Shown: piece after piece, positions 34,329 to 43,902 of the stretch
Layout of the letters: every line of letters starts with the position of its first letter
Numbering within the stretch: position 1 is the stretch's first letter
Assembly (NCBI GenBank): GCA_028825445.1
Contig: JAPKAD010000014.1
Coordinates: 1 to 52,095, forward strand
From: Octadecabacter sp.
Lineage (GTDB): Bacteria; Pseudomonadota; Alphaproteobacteria; Rhodobacterales; Rhodobacteraceae
Direction of reading: 5' to 3'
DNA: 52,095 nt
Position numbers and translations under genes: made by a program
Notes under the pieces: model-generated
What the model saw: the letters and a program-made list of their open reading frames with translations, nothing else
Told to the model about the DNA's origin: nothing
Databases searched by the model: none

Positions 34329-37181
34329 TTAGCGACCCAAAGACCACCAGCCGCGTTTCTTGGGCGCGTCATCAACAACTTGTGGTTCCTCGACAATAGC
34401 AACGACAGGTAATGGTGAAACTTCATGATCAGGCTTCAATTTAGACGTTGTTTTACGCACACGTTTAGGTTTTTTGACAACTACTGGTTCCAGATTTTCG
34501 ACAGAAACAGAGACCACGGGCTCAATCTGCGTTTCAAAAGCGGGCTGAGCGACATCGACCTCTGTCACGGAAGCAATGGACTTCGTGCGACTGCGCGGCG
34601 CGCGTTTAGGCTTTGTAATAGGTGCATCAACTAATACAGATTCAGCAATTGGTGCAGCTTGAATTTCAATTATTTCGGCGCTAGGCGAAGCAACAGTTTT
34701 CTTGCGCGGTGTACGTGTCCGTTTTGGCTTAGGCTTAGGCTTAGGCGCATCTTTAGTTTCAAGCTCTTTAAGTGAAGGCTCAACCAAAGCCGCCTCAACA
34801 ATCTCTATCACTTCAGCATTTTTGAATTGTATATCTGTTTTCTTTCGGCGAGTGCGTGTGCGCTTTGGCTTATCTTCAGATGCGACTGCCTCAATAGCAG
34901 GTGTCACAGCCTGTGTGCTTGGCAAAACATCAACCTGTTTATCTGATAAGACGGTGGCTTCGGTCTCATTATTATTTTCCAAGATCGTATCATCATTGAC
35001 CTCAGCGTATTCACCGCTGCCACGACGACGACGACGACGGCGACGGCGTTTTTTAGTGGGTGCTTCGCCATCCAACTGTTCAGGTGCTGCGCTTTGAGCC
35101 TCGGTCTTGGTCTCAGCCGATTCAATCGTTTCAGCAGTCTCCACCTTTTTTGTCGAGATATCATCTACCTCAGCCATCACAGCCGTATCAGATGAAATCA
35201 CTGAAACCATTTCAGCCTCAGCAACGACACGGCTCGCAGTTTTAAATTTCTCAAACACGAAATCAGGCGACACCAGATGCGGATCACATTCGATGCGAAC
35301 AGACAGGCCATAGCGGGATTCAATCTGTGCGATATGTTCACGCTTCTGATTCATTAAAAAGTTAGCAATCACGATTGGCGCCTTGATCAAAGCCTCCTTG
35401 GAACGACCGCGCACGCCTTCCTCTTCCAACTGGCGCAGGATGCCTAAAGCCACGTTATCGTCAGAGCGCAACAAGCCTGTTCCATGACAATGTGAACATG
35501 GCTGGGTTGTTGATTCTAACATGCCTGGACGCAGACGCTGACGCGACATCTCCATCAGGCCAAAACCAGATATACGGCCCACTTGGATACGGGCTCGGTC
35601 AGTCTTAAGCTTATCTTTCATCAGCTTCTCGACGGCAGCGTTATTTTTGCGCTCATCCATATCGATGAAATCAATTACTATCAAACCCGCAAGATCACGC
35701 AGACGCAGCTGACGTGCAACTTCTGAAGCAGCCTCAAGATTAGTCTTTGTTGCGGTTTGTTCGATCGAACCTTCTTTAGTGGCGCGACCAGAATTCACAT
35801 CTACGGCAACTAATGCTTCGGTTGTGTCGATCACGATGTAGCCACCCGATGGTAATTGCACGGTTGGATTGAACATACCCGACAAGTAGCTTTCAATCTG
35901 ATGACGTGCAAACAGCGGCATCTGTTCTTTGTAGTTTGTAACGTTCTTAGCGTGAGACGGCATTATCATTTTCATGAAATCCTTAGCAGTACGGTAACCG
36001 CTGTCACCTTCAACTATCACTTCATCAATTTCTTTTGAATATAGATCACGGATAGAGCGCTTGATTAGATTACCTTCTTCATAAATCTGCGCCGGTGCGG
36101 AAGACCGTAAAGTTAGTTCACGTATCTGTTCCCACAATCGCTGCAGGTATTCGTAATCGCGCTTGATCTCAGTCTTGGTGCGTTGGCTGCCTGCTGTGCG
36201 AATGATAAGACCTGCACCTTCAGGCACAGCCATTTCATTGGCAATTGCTTTAAGTTTCTTACGATCAGCCGCAATAGTAATCTTGCGGGAAATGCCTCCA
36301 CCACGTGCTGTATTAGGCATCAGCACACAATAGCGACCTGCCAGTGACAGATACGTAGTCAGGGCAGCACCCTTGTTGCCACGCTCCTCCTTAACCACTT
36401 GGATCAACAAGATTTGGCGAACTTTGATAACTTCTTGAATTTTGTAACGTTTCGGGCGTGGCTTACGAACAGGTCGAACATCTTCGTGATCATCTTCGTC
36501 CGCAACACTTTCGATAGTTTCGTCTTTGTAGGTTGCATCCGTGCCAGCTACAGAAACGTCGTAATCCGTGTCGATGTCAGCTGCATCAACAACAATGGAA
36601 TTGATGTCTGCCAGATCGCCTCTATCGCCCGCATCCTGTTCAGGAGTGTCGTCAGGTGTATCAGGCAAAATTTCTTTATGCAAAGATCCTTCATCCGAAT
36701 AATCGATTGTCTCCATGCCCGCTATATCACTGGAAGTTACCTCTATCAGAATTTCTTGCTCGGACGTTTCTAAAGGAACAGCCGTTGCAACAAAATCCTG
36801 ACTATCAACGTCTGCAGCTTTTGGCTTTCGCCGGATGCGCGTGCGTTTCGGCTTTTCGGCTTCAGCTTCGGCTTCAGCCTTTTGGCTGTCAGCATAAGCT
36901 TTTTCTTCGGCGATTAGTGCAAGTCGATCTGCCACCGGTATCTGATAGTAATCAGGGTGGATTTCGTTGAACGCCAAGAAACCATGGCGGTTGCCGCCAT
37001 AGTCAATAAACGCTGCCTGCAACGAAGGTTCTACCCGTGTTACTTTTGCAAGGTAAATATTACCAGCTAGCTGGCGGCGGGATTGGGTTTCAAAGTCGAA
37101 TTCTTCGACCTTGTTTCCGTCAACCACCACAACACGGGTCTCTTCCGCATGGGTGGCATCGATAAGCATTTTCTTGGCCAT
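34329..37181 (-). CDS. rne: Ribonuclease E
   Basis: A 950-residue endonuclease that starts decay of most mRNAs and matures tRNA and rRNA. The N-terminal catalytic half holds an S1 domain (NIYLAKVTRVEPSLQAAFIDYGGNRHGF in pieces), interrupted between about residues 100 and 255 by an acidic, low-complexity insert typical of alphaproteobacterial RNase E; then the 5'-sensor region, DNase I-like catalytic residues in GGYIVIDTTEALVAVDVNSGR, and the zinc link CSHCHGTG. The C-terminal 300 residues are unstructured with repeated Arg/Lys patches (KRTRTRRKK, KRTRTPRKK, eight or more consecutive Arg), likely RNA-binding. ATG 37181 gives the family start MAKKMLIDA. Confidence 0.97.
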   Translation of the reverse strand: MAKKMLIDATHAEETRVVVVDGNKVEEFDFETQSRRQLAGNIYLAKVTRVEPSLQAAFIDYGGNRHGFLAFNEIHPDYYQIPVADRLALIAEEKAYADSQKAEAEAEAEKPKRTRIRRKPKAADVDSQDFVATAVPLETSEQEILIEVTSSDIAGMETIDYSDEGSLHKEILPDTPDDTPEQDAGDRGDLADINSIVVDAADIDTDYDVSVAGTDATYKDETIESVADEDDHEDVRPVRKPRPKRYKIQEVIKVRQILLIQVVKEERGNKGAALTTYLSLAGRYCVLMPNTARGGGISRKITIAADRKKLKAIANEMAVPEGAGLIIRTAGSQRTKTEIKRDYEYLQRLWEQIRELTLRSSAPAQIYEEGNLIKRSIRDLYSKEIDEVIVEGDSGYRTAKDFMKMIMPSHAKNVTNYKEQMPLFARHQIESYLSGMFNPTVQLPSGGYIVIDTTEALVAVDVNSGRATKEGSIEQTATKTNLEAASEVARQLRLRDLAGLIVIDFIDMDERKNNAAVEKLMKDKLKTDRARIQVGRISGFGLMEMSRQRLRPGMLESTTQPCSHCHGTGLLRSDDNVALGILRQLEEEGVRGRSKEALIKAPIVIANFLMNQKREHIAQIESRYGLSVRIECDPHLVSPDFVFEKFKTASRVVAEAEMVSVISSDTAVMAEVDDISTKKVETAETIESAETKTEAQSAAPEQLDGEAPTKKRRRRRRRRRGSGEYAEVNDDTILENNNETEATVLSDKQVDVLPSTQAVTPAIEAVASEDKPKRTRTRRKKTDIQFKNAEVIEIVEAALVEPSLKELETKDAPKPKPKPKRTRTPRKKTVASPSAEIIEIQAAPIAESVLVDAPITKPKRAPRSRTKSIASVTEVDVAQPAFETQIEPVVSVSVENLEPVVVKKPKRVRKTTSKLKPDHEVSPLPVVAIVEEPQVVDDAPKKRGWWSLGR

Positions 37182-38135
37182 TGTGTCCTGTTCCACGCAC
37201 AGCCTTGCGACGCTTCCAATGATATAAGGGAAGAGGTCGCGTTATCTGTTGCGTGTTCAATTATGGCGAGGCGCGCAACAGCGGAATAAGCGGCCAAGTG
37301 GCCGCCTGCTCTCTCGCTAGTTAATGTCGCGCGTTCCATCGCATTGGTCTCCGACTACCAAATAGGTAGCCCATTCAAGGCCCCTGCGATTAAGGATGTC
37401 TATCATCGCCGGGAACTGTTCATCTAATCCCGCCCAAAATAAATCAAAGGGGACCACATTCTTTCGGTCTGTCTTTGGGTATGACCAGATTACTTGATCT
37501 CGTCACTGCAACCAAAGGCAGAAAAACTAACCGAGATTTCGCGCAATTCATATCGGCAAACTCTCGTCCATTACACATAGTGGACGAAGGGGTCACTTTA
37601 CAACGTCAAAGTGTTACAACGCGTTGACTTATGCCATTTAATGGCATGGCAGTAGACTATGACTAAAAGTAACAGACAAAGCCTAAAAAAAAGAGCGCAA
37701 TTATACCAACATAGTTACACTATGCACTTAAAATATTCACAGCAACAACGGTTAAAACTTTAACTGAGTTTTGACACAATTCAGTATTATAACCTGTGAC
37801 AACAAATTTGGGACAACTTTGACTTAGACCTAAAAAATAGGTGTGTCTCATGCAAAATCATATAATATGATGCTAGAGGGCTGACAACAGGGTGTGACAG
37901 AGTCTATGCACATACCTTCAGTTCGAAACGCACCTTAAACAATATTATCTTTTAAAATTACTAAACTTTGCGCATGTCCTTGGCAAAGATAATGTTAGTG
38001 TTGAAGCATTATGCTACCTATATCAGAAAAAAATCTAACAGAGGCCAATACAAATGGGCCTAATGGGTCTGACAGCATCACTGAACAAGTCCAAATGTTG
38101 TTTCAAGTTGCAATGAGTGTAGGGTGCACCACTAA
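37182..38135. other. Gene-free 950 bases upstream of rne
   Basis: This covers the likely long leader and promoter of rne and the 3' flank of dctD2. Inverted repeats seen: GCGGCC-AAGT-GGCCGC at 37290-37305 and ATGCCAT-TTA-ATGGCAT at 37631-37647. Since rne is known to regulate itself through leader hairpins in other bacteria, the first may be relevant. A 48-codon frame at 37479-37625 (plus) has no ribosome binding site and is not called. Confidence 0.5.
37631..37647. promoter_or_regulatory. Operator-like palindrome upstream of rne
   Basis: ATGCCAT, three bases, ATGGCAT: perfect 7-bp arms in the rne upstream region. A TTGACT hexamer lies just before it on the plus strand. Binding protein unknown. 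Confidence 0.4.
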
Positions 38136-39470
38136 TCAGCCAAGGTAGTCAGACCGTTGCAAGCCATATTTTGCCATCTTTTCATTTAAAGTCCGGCGTG
38201 GCAGGCACAATTCATCCATGACATTCACAATAGAACCCTTGTGGCGTCGCATGGTGTTGTCAATCAACATGCGCTCGAACGCCTCAACGAATTCTTTAAG
38301 CGGCTTACCTTCGGTGGTAATAGCAGGATGATTTTCGTCGTCTTCTGTCATCAACAACGACGCAATGGATCCCGTGCCCCGACGATTTTGCAGAACCGCA
38401 CGTTCGGCAACATTGTACAGTTGGCGCACGTTGCCAGGCCAAGGAGCCTGCAACAATTGCGCAGCTTCTTGGGCCGATACTTTTGGCGCATCACAACCGT
38501 ATTCTTCTGCAAACCCTTCGCTTAATCGTGTAAACAACGTCAAAATGTCTTCGCCACGCGTGCGCAAGGGCGGAACAGTAATGCGCAACGCCGCAAGGCG
38601 GTAAAACAGATCAGTGCGCAAAACGCTTTCGCAGGTTTTACCCTCGTCCTGCAGATTACAAATTGCAACAATACGGGTTTCAGATGGCATAACCTGTTCG
38701 TTAATCGCCGTTAGGAGACGGGCCTGGTTTGTTTCTGATAAAGCCTCAACATCCTCTAGAGCCATTGTCCCACCGCGGGCTTCTTCTATTGCCGGGATAG
38801 GGTCATCCTGTCCAGCAGGTCCAAACAAACGTTTGGACAAGACGTCATCTTCATAAGCCGCACATGAAATCAGCACGAATTTTTTATTTGCACGAGCCCC
38901 CACTGCATGTAGTGCATGCGCTGCCAAAGTTTTACCAGTCCCCGTTTCGCCTTCAATCAGAACATGACCGTCAGCCTGCCCGAGATCGAGGATGTCTTCC
39001 TTCAACCGCTCCATCACAGGGGATGCGCCAATAAGTTTCTTAATCAACGCCCCACCATCACTTAACTCACGGCGCAACATGCGGTTGTCCAACGTCAGTC
39101 GCCGCGCAATAGTGGCTTTCTTAGCCAGATCTGTCATTCGGTCTGGATTAAACGGTTTTTCAAGAAAATCAAACGCGCCAATACGCATCGCTTCGACTGC
39201 CATTGGCACATCACCATGACCGGTTATCATAATAACAGGGAGCGAACTATCAATACCTTTCAGCTTCTTAAGAAACTGCATCCCGTCCATACCTGGCATT
39301 TTGATATCACTAATCACGATACCAGGATAATCTTGACTAACACCTTTTAGTGCTTCTTCAGCACTGGCGAAAGTTTCAGTGTCATAGCCAGACAGCGCCA
39401 GCCATTGACTGATAGATTGCCGCATGTCCTGTTCATCGTCCACAATTGCGATTTTCATGGCTTTGGCCAT
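38136..39470 (-). CDS. Second DctD-like response regulator without GAFTGA
   Basis: A 444-residue response regulator. Receiver: DDEQDMR, phospho-acceptor in VISDIKMPGMDGM, conserved Lys in LEKPFNP. AAA+ domain: Walker A GETGTGKT is intact, but at the sigma-54 contact loop the chain reads LFGPAGQDDPIPAIEEARGG instead of a GAFTGA form, and Walker B reads TMALEDVEAL with the D-E order altered. A Fis-type helix-turn-helix closes the protein (MDELCLPRRTLNEKMAKYGL). Like its paralogue at 21562-22824 it is not expected to activate sigma-54 promoters, while ATP binding may remain. It lies 4 bases after the dctB2 stop. The target is unknown, as no transporter is next to it. Confidence 0.9.
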   Translation of the reverse strand: MAKAMKIAIVDDEQDMRQSISQWLALSGYDTETFASAEEALKGVSQDYPGIVISDIKMPGMDGMQFLKKLKGIDSSLPVIMITGHGDVPMAVEAMRIGAFDFLEKPFNPDRMTDLAKKATIARRLTLDNRMLRRELSDGGALIKKLIGASPVMERLKEDILDLGQADGHVLIEGETGTGKTLAAHALHAVGARANKKFVLISCAAYEDDVLSKRLFGPAGQDDPIPAIEEARGGTMALEDVEALSETNQARLLTAINEQVMPSETRIVAICNLQDEGKTCESVLRTDLFYRLAALRITVPPLRTRGEDILTLFTRLSEGFAEEYGCDAPKVSAQEAAQLLQAPWPGNVRQLYNVAERAVLQNRRGTGSIASLLMTEDDENHPAITTEGKPLKEFVEAFERMLIDNTMRRHKGSIVNVMDELCLPRRTLNEKMAKYGLQRSDYLG

Positions 39471-39474
39471 TTAG

Positions 39475-41208
39475 CTACTCCACTGCTTCTATGTTCTGAT
39501 CTGTGTCTGAGTCTAAAATCGGGAGCTCAACTTCAAATACCGCCCCACCCTTAACCGAATTGCGCGCAGTAAGGCGCCCTCCCAAATCGTTTACGATGCC
39601 AGAAGATATTGCAAGCCCCAACCCGGTTCCGTCCCCTGCCTGTTTTGTGGTGTAAAACGGCTCAAACAATTCTTCGAGATTTTCAATGCCTGACCCGTTA
39701 TCACGTACTGACAATCGTGCGACATCTCCCTGAACAAGCAGGATTTCAACACTAGGTTCTAACGACATTTTAGTAGCATCTAGTGCGTTACGCAGCAGAT
39801 TAATAATAACCTGTTCTAGTCGCATTTTATCGCCATAAATTATCACTGGTTGATCGGGCAAGGTACGTGTAATGGCGACCTGCCGTTGGCGTAATTGTGG
39901 TTCCATCATAGATAATGAGGAAAGCACCGCATCTTTAATATCAACAGGTTCAAGGCTTTTTTTGCCTTTGCGAGCATATGATTTTAGCTGCTTGGTAATC
40001 GCCGCCATACGTTCGATTAAACTATCGATGCGCTGAACAGCAACGACCGCCTCATCGGGCCGCTCACGCGCAATCAAAAGTCGGATACCTGCGAGGTAAG
40101 TTTTCATCGCCGCAAGCGGTTGGTTAAGCTCATGCGAAACAGCTGCTGACATCTCGCCAAGTGCTGCGAGTTTAGATGTCTGAGCTACAGTAAGCTCCGC
40201 AACCTCAAGGTCTTTTTCAGCCTTTATACGTTCAGCAATTTCCCGCTGTAAACGTTGATTTAATTGGCGAAGCTCCACCGATTCCATCTGAAACATCCGC
40301 GCTGCAACATTTGATCTGTGTGACAACATCCAGAACATACCTGCTAACAGAATCGCAAAACCCATAATTTCTAGCGCAAGAATGGAGTTGACCCGCTCAC
40401 GCACGGACTGGAATGTAGTAAAACTAACGATGCGCCAACCTTGAAACGGCACACGCATTTCTTGGCGTATTACACCGTCACCACGCAAATATGCATCAAT
40501 CGGCAATGCGGACCAACTGGGGGTGCCACGCAGTGAGCGTTCGATAGCAGTTTGCGGTTCAAGCAAAGCAAGCGCGTCAACTTCAAGGTGACCACGCCAA
40601 CGCGGTTCAGTCGCTAGAATGGCGTGACCTTTACTATCCAGCACCATGATCGCATCTGAAATACCAGCCCAAGATCGTTCCAACTTTGCGAGGTCGACTT
40701 CAACCGCCACAACACCAACACCAAGCCCGCTGTCATCGATTCGACGTGAATAAGTAAACGAAAACCCACCCTCGTTACGTTCATCAACAGTAAAAACGGT
40801 AATATTTGATCGCAACGCATCCACTAACAACAGCTGGTTGCGCATATTCTCGCCAAGCCGTTCACGGTTAGTTGCCGCTACTATACGCCCGTCCGTGTCC
40901 ATCAATACTAGGGACGCAGCACCAATTTCATCTACAAAAGACAAGAGTCGCGCGGATGATTGGGCAAAATCACCAGAATTCAGCGCGCCAATCAAAGAAG
41001 GATCACGTGCCAGAAGTTGTGGTACAATAGAATTTCTCTGTAATTCACTGATAAGGTTAGCAGAATACAACGCTAATCTCAAATCCGCTGCGCCACGCGT
41101 TCGTTCAGTAAAGCGTTCGGTCAAAAGCCGGTTAGATGTGAAGACGACAACGCAGCCTAATAATATTAGCACGATCACAAGAATGCGCGTCCACCAAACC
41201 GCTAACAT
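39475..41208 (-). CDS. Second DctB-like sensor histidine kinase
   Basis: A sensor of about 577 residues: first transmembrane helix TRILVIVLILLGCVVVF, a periplasmic double-Cache-like region (DTDGRIVAATNRERLGE, FSFTYSRRIDDSGLGVG), a second helix near residue 280 (ILALEIMGFAILLAGMFW), a coiled coil, and the kinase core with H box AVSHELNQPLAAMKTY, N box INLLRNALDATKM and G boxes VRDNGSGIENLEELFEPF and GTGLGLAISSGI. It forms a two-component pair with the dctD2 gene. The frame is open to a TTG at 41247; ATG 41208 is chosen because no clear ribosome binding site favours the earlier one. It lies downstream of purQ on the same strand. Confidence 0.88.
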   Translation of the reverse strand: MLAVWWTRILVIVLILLGCVVVFTSNRLLTERFTERTRGAADLRLALYSANLISELQRNSIVPQLLARDPSLIGALNSGDFAQSSARLLSFVDEIGAASLVLMDTDGRIVAATNRERLGENMRNQLLLVDALRSNITVFTVDERNEGGFSFTYSRRIDDSGLGVGVVAVEVDLAKLERSWAGISDAIMVLDSKGHAILATEPRWRGHLEVDALALLEPQTAIERSLRGTPSWSALPIDAYLRGDGVIRQEMRVPFQGWRIVSFTTFQSVRERVNSILALEIMGFAILLAGMFWMLSHRSNVAARMFQMESVELRQLNQRLQREIAERIKAEKDLEVAELTVAQTSKLAALGEMSAAVSHELNQPLAAMKTYLAGIRLLIARERPDEAVVAVQRIDSLIERMAAITKQLKSYARKGKKSLEPVDIKDAVLSSLSMMEPQLRQRQVAITRTLPDQPVIIYGDKMRLEQVIINLLRNALDATKMSLEPSVEILLVQGDVARLSVRDNGSGIENLEELFEPFYTTKQAGDGTGLGLAISSGIVNDLGGRLTARNSVKGGAVFEVELPILDSDTDQNIEAVE

Positions 41209-41284
41209 ACGGCGAATTTTCAAATCATTGCCCAAAACATTGTGCAATCTTACCGAGTCACTCTTGCATCGTCCATATTAGTGT

Positions 41285-41953
41285 TCAGGCAGACGACAAC
41301 TGGGCCATCAAACCGGCGAAAAGGCGCTGGCCGTCAGTGTTGCCGTGCGCAACCTCAAAGGCACGCTCAGGATGCGGCATCATCCCAAGAACGCGACGAT
41401 TCTGAGACAAAATACCAGCAATTTTTGAATGGCTACCGTTTGGGTTGTCAATATAGGTAAATGCCACTCGATCATCGCCAATAAGTCGTGCAATTGTAGT
41501 GTCATCAGCAAAGTAACTGCCGTCGTGGTGTGCAATAGGCACCATGATTTCGGCGCCCGCACCATAATTTTCAGTATAAGCTGAATTGACGGTTTCAACC
41601 TTCAAACCCACAGTGCGACAAATGTATTTCAGCCCCGAATTGCGCAATAGTGCACCCGGTAACAAACCTGTTTCAGTTAAAACCTGAAATCCATTACAAA
41701 CACCTAGAACATATCCACCAATATTGGCGTGATCAACAACTGCACGACAAATCGGAGAATTTGCAGCGATTGCACCACAACGTAAGTAATCACCGAACGA
41801 AAAGCCGCCAGGAATCGCAACCAGATCGACACCCTTTGGGAGCACCAGTTCTTTATGCCAAACAATCTGTACATCCGCACCAGACTTTTCCAGAGCAACA
41901 GCCATATCGCGGTCACAGTTGGATCCCGGAAACTGGATCACTGCAGCCTTCAT
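41285..41953 (-). CDS. purQ: Phosphoribosylformylglycinamidine synthase subunit PurQ
   Basis: A 222-residue class I glutamine amidotransferase that supplies ammonia to PurL in the fourth step of purine synthesis. The nucleophile is Cys86 in [10 protein letters not shown], with the oxyanion region [15 protein letters not shown] and the catalytic His and Glu in [10 protein letters not shown]. Length is normal. The start overlaps the purS stop by 4 bases. PurL is not in this window. Confidence 0.97.
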   Translation of the reverse strand: MKAAVIQFPGSNCDRDMAVALEKSGADVQIVWHKELVLPKGVDLVAIPGGFSFGDYLRCGAIAANSPICRAVVDHANIGGYVLGVCNGFQVLTETGLLPGALLRNSGLKYICRTVGLKVETVNSAYTENYGAGAEIMVPIAHHDGSYFADDTTIARLIGDDRVAFTYIDNPNGSHSKIAGILSQNRRVLGMMPHPERAFEVAHGNTDGQRLFAGLMAQLSSA

Positions 41954-42180
41954 AAAAGGTCAATCCGGTAGCTTTCGATAACCATGTTGGCGAGAAGTTT
42001 TTCACACATTTCACCAATTTGAGCCTCGGTTGTCCCATTAGCCAAATCAAGTTCAAGTACTTTGCCTTGGCGCACATTATTAATGCCCGAAAAACCGAGC
42101 GCGCTCAGTGCGTATTTCACTGCCGCACCCTGTGGGTCCAAAACGCCTTCTTTCAACATTACGTGCACGCGGGCTTTCAT
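41950..42180 (-). CDS. purS: Phosphoribosylformylglycinamidine synthase subunit PurS
   Basis: A 76-residue protein starting [18 protein letters not shown] and ending [11 protein letters not shown], typical of PurS, which links PurQ and PurL in the FGAM synthase complex. The frame is open another 39 codons upstream, but ATG 42180 fits the family start and has GAGGGA before it. It lies between purC and purQ on the same strand. Confidence 0.95.
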   Translation of the reverse strand: MKARVHVMLKEGVLDPQGAAVKYALSALGFSGINNVRQGKVLELDLANGTTEAQIGEMCEKLLANMVIESYRIDLL

Positions 42181-42202
42181 GGCTACTATCCCTCTGATTT
42201 GT

Positions 42203-42964
42203 TTAGTTAATGAGTGTTGGTTTTGGCATATGCGTTGCGTTTGATGGCAAAACGCCGAGGCGTTTGGCAACTTCGGTGTAGGCATCAGCCAAATCACCTA
42301 GATCTTGACGGAATACATCTTTGTCTAACTTGCGGCCAGATTCTATATCCCACAGACGGCAGCTGTCAGGGCTAATTTCATCAGCAACAATTAGGCGCAT
42401 GAAATCATTGTCCCAAACGCGGCCCACCTCGATTTTAAAATCGATCAACTTAATGCCAACGCCATGCATCACCCCTGCCATAAAATCGTTCACCCGTAAC
42501 GCCAGCGCTATAATGTCATCTAAATCTTGCTGGGAAGCCCAGCCAAACGCTATAATGTATTCTTCTGGCACCAAAGGATCACCAAGAGCATCGTCTTTGT
42601 AAGAGAACTCAACAATTGGGCGCGGCAGTGGTGTACCTTCTTCCATACCCAAACGCTTGGCCATAGTTCCAGCAGCAAAGTTGCGAACGATAACTTCTAG
42701 CGGGATAATCTCAACTTGACGAATTAGTTGTTCGCGCATGTTAAGGCGGCGAATAAAATGCGTCGGCACTCCAATGCGTGCAAGGCCCATCATGAAGAAT
42801 TCCGACAATCGGTTGTTTAGTACACCTTTACCGTCAATAATTTCTTTTTTTTGGGCGTTAAAAGCAGTTGCGTCATCCTTAAAATACTGAACAAGCGTTC
42901 CCGGCTCTGTACCCTCATAAAGGATCTTCGCCTTGCCTTCATACACCAGTTTACGACGTGCCAT
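42203..42964 (-). CDS. purC: Phosphoribosylaminoimidazole-succinocarboxamide synthase
   Basis: A 253-residue SAICAR synthetase joining aspartate to CAIR in purine synthesis. The N terminus ([15 protein letters not shown]) is the ATP-binding signature; [41 protein letters not shown] and [10 protein letters not shown] are family motifs. Ribosome binding site AGGAGG lies close to the ATG. It heads a probable purC-purS-purQ transcript that may continue into dctB2-dctD2. Its upstream region faces a decayed DUF1476 gene, the gene usually divergent from purC in Rhodobacterales. Confidence 0.97.
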   Translation of the reverse strand: MARRKLVYEGKAKILYEGTEPGTLVQYFKDDATAFNAQKKEIIDGKGVLNNRLSEFFMMGLARIGVPTHFIRRLNMREQLIRQVEIIPLEVIVRNFAAGTMAKRLGMEEGTPLPRPIVEFSYKDDALGDPLVPEEYIIAFGWASQQDLDDIIALALRVNDFMAGVMHGVGIKLIDFKIEVGRVWDNDFMRLIVADEISPDSCRLWDIESGRKLDKDVFRQDLGDLADAYTEVAKRLGVLPSNATHMPKPTLIN

Positions 42965-43055
42965 GCTGCCTCCTGCGGGACCTAGTGTTCATCATGAAAC
43001 TTTGAAGCTCAAAGCTGTCAAAAGGTCACCTATAATGGCGTCATAAGCCAAGCCC

Positions 43056-43071
43056 CGCTTGCGGGCAAGCG
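43056..43071. promoter_or_regulatory. Short palindrome between purC and the DUF1476 remnant
   Basis: CGCTTGC, two bases, GCAAGCG: perfect 7-bp arms in the divergent promoter region upstream of purC. It might be an operator. Nothing more specific can be said. Confidence 0.35.
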
Positions 43072-43136
43072 CGGACATAGTCACATATGATCCAAGCATA
43101 GCAAGTTCACTTTTTTGGAATAATAAATGTCCGATT

Positions 43137-43448
43137 TAAATAATGACTATAACCTTTTCGAAGACAAGGTTACCCATTACGCAGACGTATAGTTCAAGGC
43201 AGTGGCTCACCCTAATAATCTTGTTGGCCTTAATGCTTTCAGTTTGATGTGCAAAAAAGGTTATGATGCCTGGCCTACGCTAAAAAAATATTGAAGCTGA
43301 CTTTGAAGAGGCGAGCGGCAAGGAAGTCTACAGTAAGATTTTCTAAGATTTATCCTACTTATCTGATGAATTCACAATCCGCACAAAGATGGTGAAGTGT
43401 ATGAGAAAAGCAAAAAGCCAATTAATCGCGGAGGTTAGATTTGGTTAG
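43137..43448 (+). pseudogene. DUF1476 family gene, decayed
   Basis: From ATG 43137 the frame reads MSDLNNDYNLFEDKVTHYADV, then TAG, then FKAVAHPNNLVGLNAFSLM and CKKGYDAWPTLKK. After a one-base shift the similarity resumes as ADFEEASGKEVYSKIF, another stop (TAA), then DLSYLSDEFTIRTKMV and ends KAKSQLIAEVRFG with TAG at 43446. These pieces align in order with DUF1476 proteins (FKAxARRNKLxGLWAAELxGKTGxDAEAYAKEV, ADFEEAG, IRAKM in pieces). At least two stops and one frameshift mean it is dead. In Alphaproteobacteria DUF1476 includes the zeta subunit that inhibits the F1-ATPase, but not every copy has that role. Confidence 0.85.
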
Positions 43449-43902
43449 CCATCCGGCAAGGTTAATTTTTTATTTTGATAAATTTCCAAGTTAACCTGAC
43501 AAAAATATGTTCAGCTTTAAATTATAAATTTTTTTACTCATTATTTATTTAATTGCGGATTACTGTTTAAAAAATTGATATGAAACGACAGTATCAATAA
43601 CAAAGATGCTGCAGCGAAGTCATCACTAAATGTGACTTCGATAATTACGCAATGCGGTATATTATTTATACCTATAATAAAAATTTACCGCTCAAATATT
43701 AACAATCAAACAAAAAAATTCTAAGCCTAGTTTATTTTAGGATACACACCGCTTCAAGAAGTCGCATTTACGCTCACACTTTCAAAGAACCCGCTGCCGC
43801 TAACGAACTACAATCACATTCAGCAAAATGATGAAGATTATTCATTTGCGCGCATGTCATCTCCATGCGAAGCGATTGTATTCTATACTGGAGAAGTCTG
43901 CG
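43449..43902. other. AT-rich leader region upstream of bmt
   Basis: No supported gene. The hairpin CGCATG-TCATCTC-CATGCG at 43851-43869 is the only clear structure. I looked for SAM-II, SAH and cobalamin riboswitch signatures and saw none. Confidence 0.5.
43851..43869 (+). promoter_or_regulatory. Leader hairpin before bmt
   Basis: CGCATG (43851-43856) pairs with CATGCG (43864-43869), 7-base loop, ending 33 bases before the bmt ATG. Possible leader regulation; no known motif is recognised. Confidence 0.35.

Noticed and set aside
34702-35097. 131-codon plus-strand frame inside rne with an Arg-rich end
   Set aside because: It is the antisense shadow of the repetitive RNase E tail.
37479-37625. 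Plus-strand 48-codon frame (starting MTRLLDLVTATKG) upstream of rne
   Set aside because: No ribosome binding site; it lies in the likely rne leader on the opposite strand.
43449-43902. Possible SAM, SAH or cobalamin riboswitch before bmt
   Set aside because: Only one short hairpin is visible; none of the conserved cores of those riboswitches was recognised.
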